A stretch of DNA of 44,260 nucleotides from Aestuariivirgaceae bacterium. GTDB lineage: Bacteria > Pseudomonadota > Alphaproteobacteria > Rhizobiales > Aestuariivirgaceae. Positions 34,098-44,209 of this stretch are shown here, piece after piece; the stretch's first letter is position 1, and the number at the start of each line of letters is the position of its first letter. The notes beneath the pieces are model-generated. The model was not told the DNA's origin. It worked only from the letters and a program-made list of their open reading frames with translations, and made no database searches. Location: NCBI GenBank assembly GCA_028282065.1, contig JANQIR010000260.1, positions 1 through 44,260 of the forward strand, read 5' to 3'. Made by a program: the position numbers and the translations under genes.

Positions 34098-35386
34098 GCG
34101 GCAAGATCCTTCCACAGCGCCGGATCGCGCCAGACGGATCCGTTCACGGCGGTTTCGGCACATTCGTTCAGACTACCGAAGCAGCATTCCACGCCGAGCA
34201 TGCCCGGCGCGTAGTATGCCCACTTGGCCGCATTGGTCATGACCCTGCCCTTGCAGCCGCGCACCGCAGGTGAAAAATACGTGCAGGTGTCGGTAATGAC
34301 CGTGGCGCCTGCTCGTTCAAGCTCTGCGATCCAGCCCTGTTGCGCGGCCAGGTCGCGTACAAACCGGCTGGTGGAGATGTAGAGCTTCACATTCTCTTTG
34401 ACCCTGCGTCCGGCCAACAGCGGCATCAATGCGGCAAACTCGGTATAGGAAAAGTGCGGCGTGCCGAGCGCGACCATTTCCACAGGACCATCGCGTCCCG
34501 ATGACAACTCGTCTCGCGCCGCAATCAGATCGGCAACGCTCACCGGGACAACCTCCTCAGGTTCGATTCCACCGAAGGCCGTTTCCATGTCCGGCGCTTC
34601 CGGCGTCAGACCGATACCATGCCACAAGGTCACCCCGCCGGCTGCTGCAACGGCCGCACTGACCGCCTTTTGATCGTCGAGGCTTACCGTCGCCGGCAGC
34701 CCGTCGATCACCGGCACGCGGCTGCCGGCCACGCGGCCGATGTGAAATCCCAGCAGATGATAGAAGATCGCTTCGCTCTTGAAGCGGTCGGGAATGCTGT
34801 CTGTCCGGAACAGCAGCTTACCCCGTCTGCCCTCATCGGTGTGCAGGCCGGCCAGCGGCGCTTTGCCGGTCAGCGCGCAGGCCACATCCAGGAAGTCACC
34901 ATACTTGTTGGTCCGCGCGCCCAGCACCGAATTGTAATAGGCTACCGCATTGGATTCGCCGGCAACGATATGATCGCCCAGGCACGGCTGATCGGGCAGC
35001 TGGTAGGGCGCGCAGGTCCATACCGGCCTGCAGCCAAGCTCTATGTAAAGCCGCATCAGCTGCCTGGCATTGGCGGCAAACTCCGCCGCCTCATGGTCAT
35101 CGTGGATGCCCGGCTGTTCTAGACTGACCGGACCGTTATTGGTCCAGGCCGGAACCGCCAGTTTCGCTCCATGATCCAGCAGGTAGCGGGCAAAATCGAT
35201 ATGTGCCTGGCCGTTATAGAAACAGGCATCAATATGCGCGAACGTGACCGGTATCAGGGCTTTCGCCCGCAACACCCGCGCTGCGGTGACGACAAGATCC
35301 ATGGCAAGCTGCATCGCCTTGCCGGCCTCGCCGGATGCGAGTGCGCGGTCGCGGTCGTCAAGCTCTATGGTGTGGCTTGCCGTCAT
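34094..35386 (-). CDS. Aconitase X catalytic (large) subunit, cis-3-hydroxy-L-proline dehydratase type
   Basis: 430 residues of DUF521. Cluster-binding cysteines can be assigned tentatively to TCAPYQ, VITDTCTYFS and VECCFGS; other motifs are HIDACFYNGQ, GESNAVAYYNSVLGARTNKYGD and GTPHFSYTEF. Separate-subunit AcnX enzymes in proteobacteria dehydrate cis-3-hydroxy-L-proline, but the family also includes other dehydratases, so the substrate is inferred. ATG 35386 overlaps the stop of the Aas fusion as ATGA, and the small subunit follows the same way. Confidence 0.88.
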   Translation of the reverse strand: MTASHTIELDDRDRALASGEAGKAMQLAMDLVVTAARVLRAKALIPVTFAHIDACFYNGQAHIDFARYLLDHGAKLAVPAWTNNGPVSLEQPGIHDDHEAAEFAANARQLMRLYIELGCRPVWTCAPYQLPDQPCLGDHIVAGESNAVAYYNSVLGARTNKYGDFLDVACALTGKAPLAGLHTDEGRRGKLLFRTDSIPDRFKSEAIFYHLLGFHIGRVAGSRVPVIDGLPATVSLDDQKAVSAAVAAAGGVTLWHGIGLTPEAPDMETAFGGIEPEEVVPVSVADLIAARDELSSGRDGPVEMVALGTPHFSYTEFAALMPLLAGRRVKENVKLYISTSRFVRDLAAQQGWIAELERAGATVITDTCTYFSPAVRGCKGRVMTNAAKWAYYAPGMLGVECCFGSLNECAETAVNGSVWRDPALWKDLAA

Positions 35387-38300
35387 TCGGCCGCCTGCTT
35401 GCCGCGCGCCATTTCATTGATCGTGACATAGTCGATCTTGCCCGAGCCGAGCACCGGCAACGCCGCGACCGGAAGTATGTTTCGCGGGATCATCAGCTCC
35501 GTCAAGCCAGCCTTTTTCATGGCCGTGGAAAGCTGCTTGCGGTCAAGCTCCTCATGAGTGGTGATCAGCACCAGCTGTTCGCCTTTGCGCGGATCGGGAA
35601 CCGCCACAACGGCATGGTCATGTTCCTTAAACGCCGATCCGATCTGTGTTTCCACGGCGGTCAGCGATACCATCTCGCCACCGATCTTGGCGAAGCGTTT
35701 GGCCCGGCCCTTGATGGTCACGAAGCCTAACTCGTCGATATCGACGATATCTCCGGTGTCGTACCAGCCATCCGCCGGCGGTTCGAGTTGACCTGGATTG
35801 TCGGCCCGCAGGTAGCCCAGCATGATATTCGGTCCCTTGACGATCAGCCGGCCGCCATCCTCGATACCGTCTACCGGCTCCAGCGTGTGCTGCATGCCGT
35901 CCAGGAAGCGGCCCACGGACCCAACGCGGAAATGCATCGGCGTATTGACCGCCAGCACCGGCGAACATTCCGTGGCACCATAGCCTTCCAGGATGCGCAG
36001 GCCGAACTTGTTCATCCAAACGTCACGGGTCTCCGGTTTGACGCGCTCGGCACCGGCGACGACATAACGGACGTTGTAGAAGTCGTAAGGATGTGCATTG
36101 CGCGCATACCCCGCCAGGAACGTATCGGTTCCGAACATGATGGTAGCGTTGGTGTCGTAGACCAGTTCCGGGACGATCTTGTAGTGCAGTGGCGACGGGT
36201 ACAGGAACGTCTTCACGCCCGATAGTGCCGGCAGCAGCGTTCCGCCGGTCAGCCCGAAAGCGTGGAACATCGGCAGGGCATTGAACACCATGTCCTGTGT
36301 CGTGAAATCGATCCGTGCGGCAATCTGGTTCATATTCGCCCGGATGTTGCGATGCGACAGCACAACGCCCTTCGGCACGCCCTCCGATCCGGAGGTAAAT
36401 AGAATCACCGCAGGCGTGTTCGGATCGCGGTTTGCATCTGTCCAGCGCAACGCGAATTTGCCGGCCAGCGATGTTGCCAGGCCGCGCAGTTTGTCGAGCG
36501 GGCCGACGGTCTCACGGACATCCTCCAGATAGACGATCTTGGCCTGCTTTTCCAAAAGCGCGATCACGTCCTCCATATTGCCTATTTCGATGAACCGGCG
36601 GGAGGTCATGATGGTCTTGACCTGCGCAGCCACGCACGCAGCCGCCATGTTGACGGCACCGGTGGAGAAGTTCAGCATGGCCGGCGTGCGGCCATAGGCG
36701 AGCAGGCCGAAATAGGTGACGAAGGCACCTGCCGCATTGGGCAGCAGGACGCCGACGGTCTTTTCGCCTTCCGTCAATCTGGCAAGCTTGCGGCCAAGCA
36801 CGAAGCTGCCGGTCACCAGCCGCGAGTAGGTCAAAGGCGTGCGCTGAACATCCTCCAGGATCTTGTGGCCGCCGCCATGGGTGCTCTTGGCGTCGATCAG
36901 CGCCTCGAACAGATGCTGATCGATAGTGCTGGTGCGGAACACCATGCTGGTCATCACGTCATACAGCCGGTGTGCCAGGATCTGGCGCAGGGCATTGCCC
37001 TTGACGCCTTCCGGCGCGGAGAAGTCCTGCGGCTCAAGAACGGTGATGGTAATCTTCGGGAACAGGCGTAGCCGCAGTTTTCCGCGCATTTTCGAGAAGA
37101 TCGAGAACTGCGCGCCATCGATGCGTATGGGCAGCACCTTGGCATCTGCCATATTGGCAATGGTGCCGGGGCCCTCGTATACCTTCATGAGCGCGCCGGT
37201 CACCGTAATGCGGCCTTCCGGGAAGATGACGATCTTCTGGTCCTTCTGGAGGAACTTGACCATCTCACGGGCGGCCAGCGGATTGGTCGGATCCACAGAG
37301 AGCATATCGAATACCCAGAAGGCCGGCTTGGTCCACCATTCCCGCGATACATGGGTATTGATCGCAAAGGCGCAGCGATCGGGCAGGAACGAGCCAAGCA
37401 ACACGCCATCCAGGTACGATGTGTGGTTGGCGACGATCACCACTCGGTCACCGGCTGCGTGGTAGTTCTCCATGCCCTTGACCTCGACCCGGTAGAACAG
37501 CCGGAAAATCCGGCGACCGAGGTATTTCACGAATTCCTGCGGCAGCAGTTTGGTGATGTAGATCGCCACGCCGGCATTGAGGATCCCCACGATCAGGAAA
37601 ATCTGCGGTACGGTCAGATTCGCTGTCAGGGCTGCAACGATGAATACCGAAGCAGCCGTCATGAAAATTGCGTTGATGACGTTGTTGGCGGCAATCACCC
37701 GCGATACGTGCTGCGGGTTGGAGCGGCTTTGCACGAACGCGTAAAGCGGGACGACGAAGATACCGCCGAACAGGGCGATCAAGGCCAGGTCGATCAGCAC
37801 ATGCCAGCCCTGCCAGGTCGACAGGAACGCACCGATGGTCATCAGCTCTGTGCTGTTGCTGCGGTCTGCGAAGCTAGATGTCGCTGCCCAAAGGTCGACG
37901 ATGACCACTGTCACGGCGATGGCGGCGAACGGGACGTGCCGTGGCGAGACTTCGCCCTTCAGGAGCCGGTTGGTCAGCATGGAACCTACGCCGATACCGA
38001 CGACGAAGGCGACGTTGAACAGGTTGGCGACCTTTTCGTCGGCGCGCAGAACATCGCGGGCCAGGACAGGCATTTCCGCCAGAAAGACGGCGCCGAGAAA
38101 CCAGAACCAGGATATGCCCAGGATGGCGAGCAGAACGTTGCGGTTCTCGGTGGCGTATTCCAGGATGTGCCAGGTCGAGGACAGGATATTGCGGTTGACC
38201 TTAATGTCCGGATCGGGCGGCGGTGCAGCGGGAATGCGCCAGGAGGCATACCAGCCGGCCACGGCCACGGCGATCATGGTGGCCGAGACGATGGGCAGGC

Positions 38301-38820
38301 CGTAGCTCGTCAGGATCAAAAGCCCGCCGAAAATCGTACCGAGCAAAATGGTGAGAAACGTGCCGGCCTCGATCAGCCCGTTGCCGCCCAACAGCTCTTC
38401 GTCCTTAAGGTGCTGCGGCAGAATTCCGTATTTGATCGGTCCGAAGAACGAAGACTGCGTGCCGGTCAGGAACAGCGCGAAAAGCTGCAGGGAAATCGAT
38501 TCCGCCCACAAGCTGAAGGCCCCGAAGGCCATGATGAAGATTTCGGCCAGCTTGATCTTCTGACTGAGCCAGGCCTTGTCGCACTTGTCGGCCAGCTGTC
38601 CGGCGAGGCCGGAAAACAGAAAGAACGGCAGGATGAACAACCCGGCGGCCACGGCGATTATGGTCGGCGCATCGACGCCGTGTGCCGTTGCCAGCCGGTA
38701 GGTGATGAGAATGGAGATTGCGTTCTTGAGGACGTTGTCATTGAACGCACCAAGGCCTTGTGTGACAAACAACGGCAGAAACCGTTTGGTGCGCAATAGG
38801 TTGAACTGACTTCCGGCCAT
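35383..38820 (-). CDS. aas: LplT-Aas fusion: lysophospholipid transporter / acyltransferase / acyl-ACP synthetase
   Basis: 1145 residues with three domains. Residues about 1-420 are an MFS transporter of the LplT type (FLPLFVTQGLGAFNDNVLKNA). Residues about 440-640 are a PlsC acyltransferase (NHTSYLD as HX4D, FPEGRITVTG). Residues about 660-1140 are an AMP-binding ligase (FTSGSEGVPKGVVLSHRN, EGYGATECSPVLAVN, YDTGDIVDIDELGFV). In E. coli LplT flips lysophosphatidylethanolamine inward and Aas re-acylates it; the sum of those two lengths is close to this protein. It is the first gene of a coupled trio with the aconitase X subunits, an unexpected partnership. Confidence 0.93.
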   Translation of the reverse strand: MAGSQFNLLRTKRFLPLFVTQGLGAFNDNVLKNAISILITYRLATAHGVDAPTIIAVAAGLFILPFFLFSGLAGQLADKCDKAWLSQKIKLAEIFIMAFGAFSLWAESISLQLFALFLTGTQSSFFGPIKYGILPQHLKDEELLGGNGLIEAGTFLTILLGTIFGGLLILTSYGLPIVSATMIAVAVAGWYASWRIPAAPPPDPDIKVNRNILSSTWHILEYATENRNVLLAILGISWFWFLGAVFLAEMPVLARDVLRADEKVANLFNVAFVVGIGVGSMLTNRLLKGEVSPRHVPFAAIAVTVVIVDLWAATSSFADRSNSTELMTIGAFLSTWQGWHVLIDLALIALFGGIFVVPLYAFVQSRSNPQHVSRVIAANNVINAIFMTAASVFIVAALTANLTVPQIFLIVGILNAGVAIYITKLLPQEFVKYLGRRIFRLFYRVEVKGMENYHAAGDRVVIVANHTSYLDGVLLGSFLPDRCAFAINTHVSREWWTKPAFWVFDMLSVDPTNPLAAREMVKFLQKDQKIVIFPEGRITVTGALMKVYEGPGTIANMADAKVLPIRIDGAQFSIFSKMRGKLRLRLFPKITITVLEPQDFSAPEGVKGNALRQILAHRLYDVMTSMVFRTSTIDQHLFEALIDAKSTHGGGHKILEDVQRTPLTYSRLVTGSFVLGRKLARLTEGEKTVGVLLPNAAGAFVTYFGLLAYGRTPAMLNFSTGAVNMAAACVAAQVKTIMTSRRFIEIGNMEDVIALLEKQAKIVYLEDVRETVGPLDKLRGLATSLAGKFALRWTDANRDPNTPAVILFTSGSEGVPKGVVLSHRNIRANMNQIAARIDFTTQDMVFNALPMFHAFGLTGGTLLPALSGVKTFLYPSPLHYKIVPELVYDTNATIMFGTDTFLAGYARNAHPYDFYNVRYVVAGAERVKPETRDVWMNKFGLRILEGYGATECSPVLAVNTPMHFRVGSVGRFLDGMQHTLEPVDGIEDGGRLIVKGPNIMLGYLRADNPGQLEPPADGWYDTGDIVDIDELGFVTIKGRAKRFAKIGGEMVSLTAVETQIGSAFKEHDHAVVAVPDPRKGEQLVLITTHEELDRKQLSTAMKKAGLTELMIPRNILPVAALPVLGSGKIDYVTINEMARGKQAAE

Positions 38821-38880
38821 GTTGTTCTTTCTCTCCCGATTCGAAAGGACGTATTTCGACGCGCCACCCTTGATGGCAAG

Positions 38881-38921
38881 TTACGCGTCAAATTGAAAGA
38901 CTATATAATGAACGATGTTCA
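38881..38921 (+). promoter_or_regulatory. Candidate promoter and operator of the crotonase gene
   Basis: TATAAT at 38904-38909 lies 17 bp after a weak -35 (TTACGC, 38881-38886). TGAAC-GAT-GTTCA (38909-38921) is an inverted repeat overlapping the -10, as expected of a repressor site. The same region could serve the divergent Aas fusion. Confidence 0.45.
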
Positions 38922-38960
38922 ATTAAATGTCAACCCCCTAATCACAAGGAGGCTTGCACC

Positions 38961-39770
38961 ATGGACGAGACATATGCGCGCTATCAGGCACTGAAGTTCG
39001 AATGGGCGGGTCCGGGTGTGCTCGAGGTCATTATGTCCAACCCCGGCAGGCTCAATTCGCTGGACCATGACGGCCACCGCGAAATGGCCGAGGTCTGGCG
39101 CGATATCGACCGTGATGACAATGTGTCGGTGGCCCTGCTGCGCGGTGACGGCAATGCGCTGTCTGCCGGCGGTGATATGAAGATGATCGAGGATATGTGC
39201 GATGACTGGACGGTTCGCCAACGGGTCTGGCGCGAGGCCAGCGATCTTGTCTACAACGTGATCAATTGCTCGAAACCGGTCATCTCGGCCATTGAAGGGC
39301 CGGCGGTCGGGGCGGGTCTGGCCGCAGCCATGGTGGCCGACATTTCGGTTGCGGGTAAGTCCGCGCGCATTATTGACGGTCATACGCGATTGGGTGTTGC
39401 GGCCGGGGATCATGCCGCGATCATCTGGCCGTTGCTGTGCGGGATGGCCAAGGCGAAGTACTATCTTTTGACCTGCCGTCCGTTGAGCGGTGAAGAGGCT
39501 GAACGGATTGGCCTGGTGTCGATGGCCGTCGACGATGGCAAAGTGCTTGAAACAGCCCGCGAAATCGCTGCCGAACTGGCTGCAGGAGCAACTTCTGCCA
39601 TTCAACTCACCAAGCATTCCCTGAACAACTGGTTGCGCATGGCGGGACCTGCGTTCGACGCCTCGCTTGCGCTGGAATTTATGGGTTTTTCCGGCCCGGA
39701 GGTCCGCGAAGGACTTGCCTCGCTAAAGGAAAAACGAAAGCCCCATTTTCCAGGCAGCCGGCCGGGTTGA
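38961..39770 (+). CDS. Enoyl-CoA hydratase/isomerase (crotonase) family protein
   Basis: 269 residues. The crotonase oxyanion-hole motifs are [11 protein letters not shown] and [20 protein letters not shown], followed by [29 protein letters not shown]. The active-site position usually held by glutamate is occupied by the aspartate of GDHA, as in several crotonase subgroups. AAGGAGG stands eight bases before ATG 38961. It is divergent from the phospholipid-recycling gene. The acyl-CoA substrate is not known. Confidence 0.88.
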   Translation: MDETYARYQALKFEWAGPGVLEVIMSNPGRLNSLDHDGHREMAEVWRDIDRDDNVSVALLRGDGNALSAGGDMKMIEDMCDDWTVRQRVWREASDLVYNVINCSKPVISAIEGPAVGAGLAAAMVADISVAGKSARIIDGHTRLGVAAGDHAAIIWPLLCGMAKAKYYLLTCRPLSGEEAERIGLVSMAVDDGKVLETAREIAAELAAGATSAIQLTKHSLNNWLRMAGPAFDASLALEFMGFSGPEVREGLASLKEKRKPHFPGSRPG

Positions 39771-39773
39771 TGC

Positions 39774-40484
39774 TTACCCACCCAGATAGTCTGCCAGGAG
39801 GGAATTGCCGGATGCATTGAAGACCGTTGCTGATGGCCCGAATGCCTTGATCTCGCCGTCATGCACAAACGCCGTCAGGTCGCAGGCTTCGCGCGCATCG
39901 TCGGGGTTGTGCGTCACGAATGCGATGGTCATACCCGTTTGCCCATGAAGGCCTTTCACCAGGCCAAGCATATCCGCACGCAATGCCGGTCCGAGCGCGG
40001 CGAAGGGCTCGTCGAGCAGCAATACCGGCCGGTCGCGCACGCTGGCCCGCGCAATCGCCACACGCTGGCGTTCACCTCCCGACAATTGTCCGGGCAGGCG
40101 GTGGCCGAAACCGTCCAGTCCGACCCGAGACAGCGCAGACGCCACCTGCTCACGCTGCGCATCCGACAGCTTGAGATCGGCCGCTACGCCGAGCGCGACA
40201 TTGGTTTCCACATCGAGGTGCGAGAAGAGATTGTGGTCCTGGAACACCATGGTCACCGGCCGGGCCGCCGGCGGCGCTCCGGTCACGTCTTCACCACCGA
40301 TCAGGATCCGCCCGCTTTGCGCCGCATCGAAACCGGCAATCAGGTTCAAGAGCGTGGTCTTGCCGGATCCGCTCGGGCCGATGATGCCGGTAAAGCTCCC
40401 CGCCGGCAGGTCCAGATCAAACCGTGCAGAAAACCCCTCGAACCGCAGCCGGGCAGAATTCAGTTTCACCGCAGCACCGCTCAT
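39774..40484 (-). CDS. thiQ: Thiamine ABC transporter, ATP-binding protein
   Basis: 236 residues from ATG 40484. ABC ATPase motifs: Walker [14 protein letters not shown]-loop [11 protein letters not shown], signature [13 protein letters not shown], Walker [14 protein letters not shown], and H-loop FVTHNPDDA. The context with thiB, thiP and a TPP riboswitch sets the substrate. The start overlaps the thiP stop by four bases; the upstream extension to 40766 is the shadow of thiP. Confidence 0.95.
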   Translation of the reverse strand: MSGAAVKLNSARLRFEGFSARFDLDLPAGSFTGIIGPSGSGKTTLLNLIAGFDAAQSGRILIGGEDVTGAPPAARPVTMVFQDHNLFSHLDVETNVALGVAADLKLSDAQREQVASALSRVGLDGFGHRLPGQLSGGERQRVAIARASVRDRPVLLLDEPFAALGPALRADMLGLVKGLHGQTGMTIAFVTHNPDDAREACDLTAFVHDGEIKAFGPSATVFNASGNSLLADYLGG

Positions 40485-42112
40485 TGCACCGCCTCGCCCG
40501 GCACCTGGCGCGGCCGCGCCAGCCCTTCGGCCCCGTATATTAATCCAAGACAGAACACCAGCAGCAACAAAGCCAGTCCGGCTGCCTCGTCCATCCGGTA
40601 GCTGCCCATGCGCTGGAACATGAGCAGCGGCAGGGTGGTGAAGTCTTCGCTGCCGAACAATGCGATGGCGCCGAGGTCGCCGATGGACAGGGCCATGGCA
40701 AAGGCAAAGGCCAGGCCGAGCGGTGCACGCAGCACGGGCCAGTCGATCAGCCGGAACCGGTGCCAACCCGACATCCCGAGACTGGCACAGAGCCGTTCAT
40801 GGCTGTCGGACGCCGACGTTACCGCCGGCTGCAGGATCCGCATGGCAAACGGCAGTGCCATCAAAGTGTTGATCATGATCACCAGCCCCGGCGCAACGGC
40901 GAAGACATCCGTAACCGGCCGCAACAGGATGAACCAGCCCGTTCCGAGCACGACCGGTGGCAGGACCAGGATCAGGCTGGCCGATGCCATGCTGAGATTT
41001 GTGAATACCGTGGCCACGCGCCGCGACTGTCCGCTGCGCAAAGTCCGCAATCCGGCAAGCATGCACCAGGTCAACACAAGGCAGGAGATCGCGGCCACGC
41101 TTGCGATTATCACACTGGTCATCACCGCGCGCCAGAAAACCGGCTCGCCTAAGAGTTTCGCAAACGGTGCGCTCAATGCCCCGGCTACCACCGCCGTGAG
41201 CGGCAACAGTAACAGCAGGGCAGAAACGCCGATGATGGCGAAATCCGCCAGCCGTCCCCACAAGCTCGAAACATCCGGCCGTATATTCCATCCGTATACG
41301 GATTTCGTTGCGATCATTGAGCCACTGAACCTGCCGCCGAGCACGATCAGACCGGCACACAGCGACAGCTGCAGCAGGGCCAGCAGGACCGCGCGCGCCG
41401 GATCGAAATCGAACCGCAAGGCCTGATAGATCGCCACTTCGATGGTTGTCGCTTTGGGGCCGCCGCCAAGCGTCAGAACCACTGTAAAGCTCGCTATGCA
41501 CAGCAGGAATACAAGGCTGGCCGCGCCCGGCAGGCCCGCGCGCAACACCGGCCATTCGATCAGCCGGAAGATGCTCCACGGCTGCATGCCAAGCTGACTG
41601 GCCAGACGCCAGTTTTCCGCCGGAATTCTATCGAGATGCGACAACAAGAGCCGGGTGGCCAGCGACGCATTGAAGAACACATGTGCAATCAGGATGCCGG
41701 TGAGGCCATAGATGTTGAAGCCGGTTTCGAACCCGGCAGCCTTGAGCACGGCATTTGCCCAGCCGGACTGGCCCCAGACCTGTACGATGCCCAGGACCAC
41801 CACCAGCGCAGGCAGAGCCAGCGGCAGGGCCAACAGCCTGAGCAGTGCCGTGCGCCCCGGAAATCGCTGTCGCCGGGTCAGTGCGCGCGCCAGCACGATG
41901 GCCGGCAGGATAGACAGGATCGTGGACAGTCCCGCCTGCAGCAGTGTGAACCTGACCACACGCCACAGATAGGCATCGAAGAGTACCGGCTGTTCCGCCA
42001 CCTGTGTTGCAGCGAACAGGCCTAATGCCAAAAAGGCTGCTCCGGCTGCTGTGACAATCCCTGTAAGCGCGGCCCAACCGGCCCAGACCGCAGCGGCCAT
42101 GCGCGCGCGCAT
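40481..42112 (-). CDS. thiP: Thiamine ABC transporter, permease
   Basis: 543 residues with about twelve membrane helices, made of two fused BPD_transp_1 domains (about 45-265 and 325-530). The coupling EAA loops are NWRLASQLGMQPWSIFRLIEWPVL and HERLCASLGMSGWHRFRLIDWPVL. It is coupled to thiQ by a four-base overlap and follows thiB after 9 bp. Confidence 0.95.
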   Translation of the reverse strand: MRARMAAAVWAGWAALTGIVTAAGAAFLALGLFAATQVAEQPVLFDAYLWRVVRFTLLQAGLSTILSILPAIVLARALTRRQRFPGRTALLRLLALPLALPALVVVLGIVQVWGQSGWANAVLKAAGFETGFNIYGLTGILIAHVFFNASLATRLLLSHLDRIPAENWRLASQLGMQPWSIFRLIEWPVLRAGLPGAASLVFLLCIASFTVVLTLGGGPKATTIEVAIYQALRFDFDPARAVLLALLQLSLCAGLIVLGGRFSGSMIATKSVYGWNIRPDVSSLWGRLADFAIIGVSALLLLLPLTAVVAGALSAPFAKLLGEPVFWRAVMTSVIIASVAAISCLVLTWCMLAGLRTLRSGQSRRVATVFTNLSMASASLILVLPPVVLGTGWFILLRPVTDVFAVAPGLVIMINTLMALPFAMRILQPAVTSASDSHERLCASLGMSGWHRFRLIDWPVLRAPLGLAFAFAMALSIGDLGAIALFGSEDFTTLPLLMFQRMGSYRMDEAAGLALLLLVFCLGLIYGAEGLARPRQVPGEAVQ

Positions 42113-42121
42113 GCGAACGTC

Positions 42122-43120
42122 CTATTTGCTCATCACCTCAAGCCATTCATCGATCCATGCCTTGCGGCTCTCGGCCACTTCGCCGGGAGAAAACAGCAGG
42201 GTTTTGGACGGCTTGACGAGTTTTGCGAACGCCTCCGGCAGCGGCTTGGTGGTCGGCCCAGCAGGGAACATCCAGTTGTTGGTCGGAATGTGATCCTGAA
42301 ACCCGGGCTTCGTCACGAACGCCAGAAATTTCCGTGCCAGTTCGAGCTGCGCTGAGCCGGCGACCGCGGCGGCCACTTCGATCTGCAGGTAGTGACCCTC
42401 GGAGAAGGCCGCTGCGGCATACTTGTCGGAGTTCTCGGCAATGACATGATAGGCTGGCGATGTGGTGTAGCTCAGCACCATTGCCGCTTCACCCTTGGTG
42501 AACAGTCCGTAGGCCTCGCTCCAGCCTGGTGTCACCGTCAGGATGCGCGGTTTCAGCCGTGCCCAGGCATCCGCCGCCTTGTCGCCATAGACCGATTTCA
42601 TCCACAACAGGAAACCCAGCCCCGGCGTGGACGTGCGCGGGTCCTGGATCACAAGTTTTTGGGCCGAATCGCCGCTGATCAGATCGTCCAGGCTGGCCGG
42701 CGGTTTGGTAACCTTGGAACGGTCATAGACGATGGCGAAATGCGCATAGTCATAGGGCACAAAGGTCTTGTCGGTCCATGAGATCGGCAGCTTCACGCCA
42801 TCCAACGCGCTGCCATGTTCGGTCAGCAGACCGGTTGCCTCAGCTTCGGTCATCAGGTTGGTGTCAAGGCCTAGAACGATATCCGCCCTGGTCTGCTTGC
42901 CCTCGAGCTTGAGCCGGTTGAGGATCGCCACACCGTCCTGAATGCCGACCCATTTCAGGGTACATCCGCATTCGGCTTCGAAGGCTTTCTTGATGCCCGG
43001 GCCGGGGCCCCACTCGGCGACGAAGCTTTCGTACGTGTAGACCGTAAGCGTGTCTGCAGCGCGCGCAGTCGCTGGTGCAAGCGACAGGCAAATAACCAGG
43101 GATAGCAATAATCTGTACAT
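42122..43120 (-). CDS. thiB: Thiamine-binding periplasmic protein
   Basis: 332 residues. The signal peptide is [21 protein letters not shown], followed by [29 protein letters not shown]. Family motifs include [36 protein letters not shown] and [10 protein letters not shown]. It captures thiamine or TPP for ThiPQ. It is the first gene after the riboswitch. Confidence 0.96.
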   Translation of the reverse strand: MYRLLLSLVICLSLAPATARAADTLTVYTYESFVAEWGPGPGIKKAFEAECGCTLKWVGIQDGVAILNRLKLEGKQTRADIVLGLDTNLMTEAEATGLLTEHGSALDGVKLPISWTDKTFVPYDYAHFAIVYDRSKVTKPPASLDDLISGDSAQKLVIQDPRTSTPGLGFLLWMKSVYGDKAADAWARLKPRILTVTPGWSEAYGLFTKGEAAMVLSYTTSPAYHVIAENSDKYAAAAFSEGHYLQIEVAAAVAGSAQLELARKFLAFVTKPGFQDHIPTNNWMFPAGPTTKPLPEAFAKLVKPSKTLLFSPGEVAESRKAWIDEWLEVMSK

Positions 43121-43170
43121 TCACGTCTCCTGTCGCAAGCCGGGTGACGGGACGGAATGACTGGCCTCTC

Positions 43171-43262
43171 GCTCCCTCCGCCGGCATGACCCGGATCAGG
43201 TTCAGCGGGTTGGCGCGGCAAGGTCTTTCAGCGCCTCTCAGCCCCTTTTTCGGGGCACCCCG
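43171..43262 (-). promoter_or_regulatory. TPP (THI-box) riboswitch of thiBPQ
   Basis: On the minus strand the conserved blocks are GGGGTGCCC, GGCTGAGAGG, ACCCGCTGAACCTGATCCGG and GTCATGCCGGCGGAGGGAG. The order and spacing are those of the TPP aptamer, and it lies about 50 bases before thiB. Confidence 0.96.
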
Positions 43263-43370
43263 TAGAGTGGTTTGAACCTTAGGCCGTGTGGTGATTACAG
43301 GGCAAGCGAATTGTGCCGGGTGTGCCGGTGGCTGGACTTCGCGTCTCGCCGCGATTAGATGGTGTTCAGC

Positions 43371-44027
43371 ATGAACAACACTCATTTTTGCATATTGCTT
43401 GGCGGCAGACTCAAGCCCACCGAACGGCTGCATCGCCAGATCGCCGGGCGGCGCGTCATTGCTGCAGATGGCGGCATGGTCCACGCCGAAACGCTTGGCG
43501 TTCAGCCGGAGGTCTGGGTTGGTGATTTCGACAGTGCCGATCCAGACCTGCAGATACGGCATGAAAGTGTGCCACGGCTGAAATTCCCGGCTGACAAAAA
43601 CGCCACGGATGGTGAGCTTGCCGTCGAAGAGGCGCTTGCGCGCGGCGCTGGCTCTATCGTCCTGGCCGGTGGCCTTGGCGGGCAAAGCGATCATATCGTC
43701 GGTCATTTCACGCTGGCTGTCGGACTTGCCAGGCGTGATATTTCAGTTGTGATCACAAGTGGCGATGAGGAAGGCTACGCGTTGCTGCCGGGCCGCATGA
43801 CCATCGACGTGCCGGCAGGCAGCCGGGTCAGTATCCTGCCCTTCTGCGATCTTTCGGGCCTGACGCTCGAAGGCGTGAAATGGCCACTCAAGGATCATCA
43901 TGTGGGGTTGGGATCGAGCCTGACGTTGTCCAACGAGGCGACAGGGCCGGTCACCATCGGGCTCGGGGACGGCTATGGTATGGCAATCGCATACCCATCC
44001 GGCCTGGGACTGTCGCCCATGTCTTAG
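43371..44027 (+). CDS. thiN: Thiamine pyrophosphokinase
   Basis: 218 residues from ATG 43371 (an in-frame ATG at 43359 adds four). Motifs: FCILLGGRL, VIAADGGMVHAE, WVGDFDSADPD, FPADKNATDGELAVEEA and LAGGLGGQSDHIVGHF, all typical of TPK. It transfers pyrophosphate from ATP to thiamine. It is divergent from the riboswitch-controlled thiBPQ operon, completing uptake plus activation of thiamine. It has no riboswitch of its own. Confidence 0.92.
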   Translation: MNNTHFCILLGGRLKPTERLHRQIAGRRVIAADGGMVHAETLGVQPEVWVGDFDSADPDLQIRHESVPRLKFPADKNATDGELAVEEALARGAGSIVLAGGLGGQSDHIVGHFTLAVGLARRDISVVITSGDEEGYALLPGRMTIDVPAGSRVSILPFCDLSGLTLEGVKWPLKDHHVGLGSSLTLSNEATGPVTIGLGDGYGMAIAYPSGLGLSPMS

Positions 44028-44209
44028 GGTCAGGACCCGCGAAATAATGGCGGACATCGATGTAGAAACTGCGAACTCGACGACTGGAGCGCGCCTGCGC
44101 GACGGCCGACAAGTGGCGTGGAGCGGCGTAAGCCGCGACAGGGCGCTTAGATTGGACGCCCCCGCGGGGGCGCCGAGCAAAGCGAGATGCCGCGAAGCGT
44201 GAGAGACCC
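44028..44209. other. Non-coding tail with a 16-bp palindrome
   Basis: No credible gene. CGCCCCCGCGGGGGCG (44157-44172) is a perfect GC palindrome. The rest holds no recognised signal. Confidence 0.4.

Noticed and set aside
37351-38799. Plus-strand ORF of 482 aa
   Set aside because: Antisense of the MFS domain of the LplT-Aas fusion; acidic low-complexity translation with no motifs.
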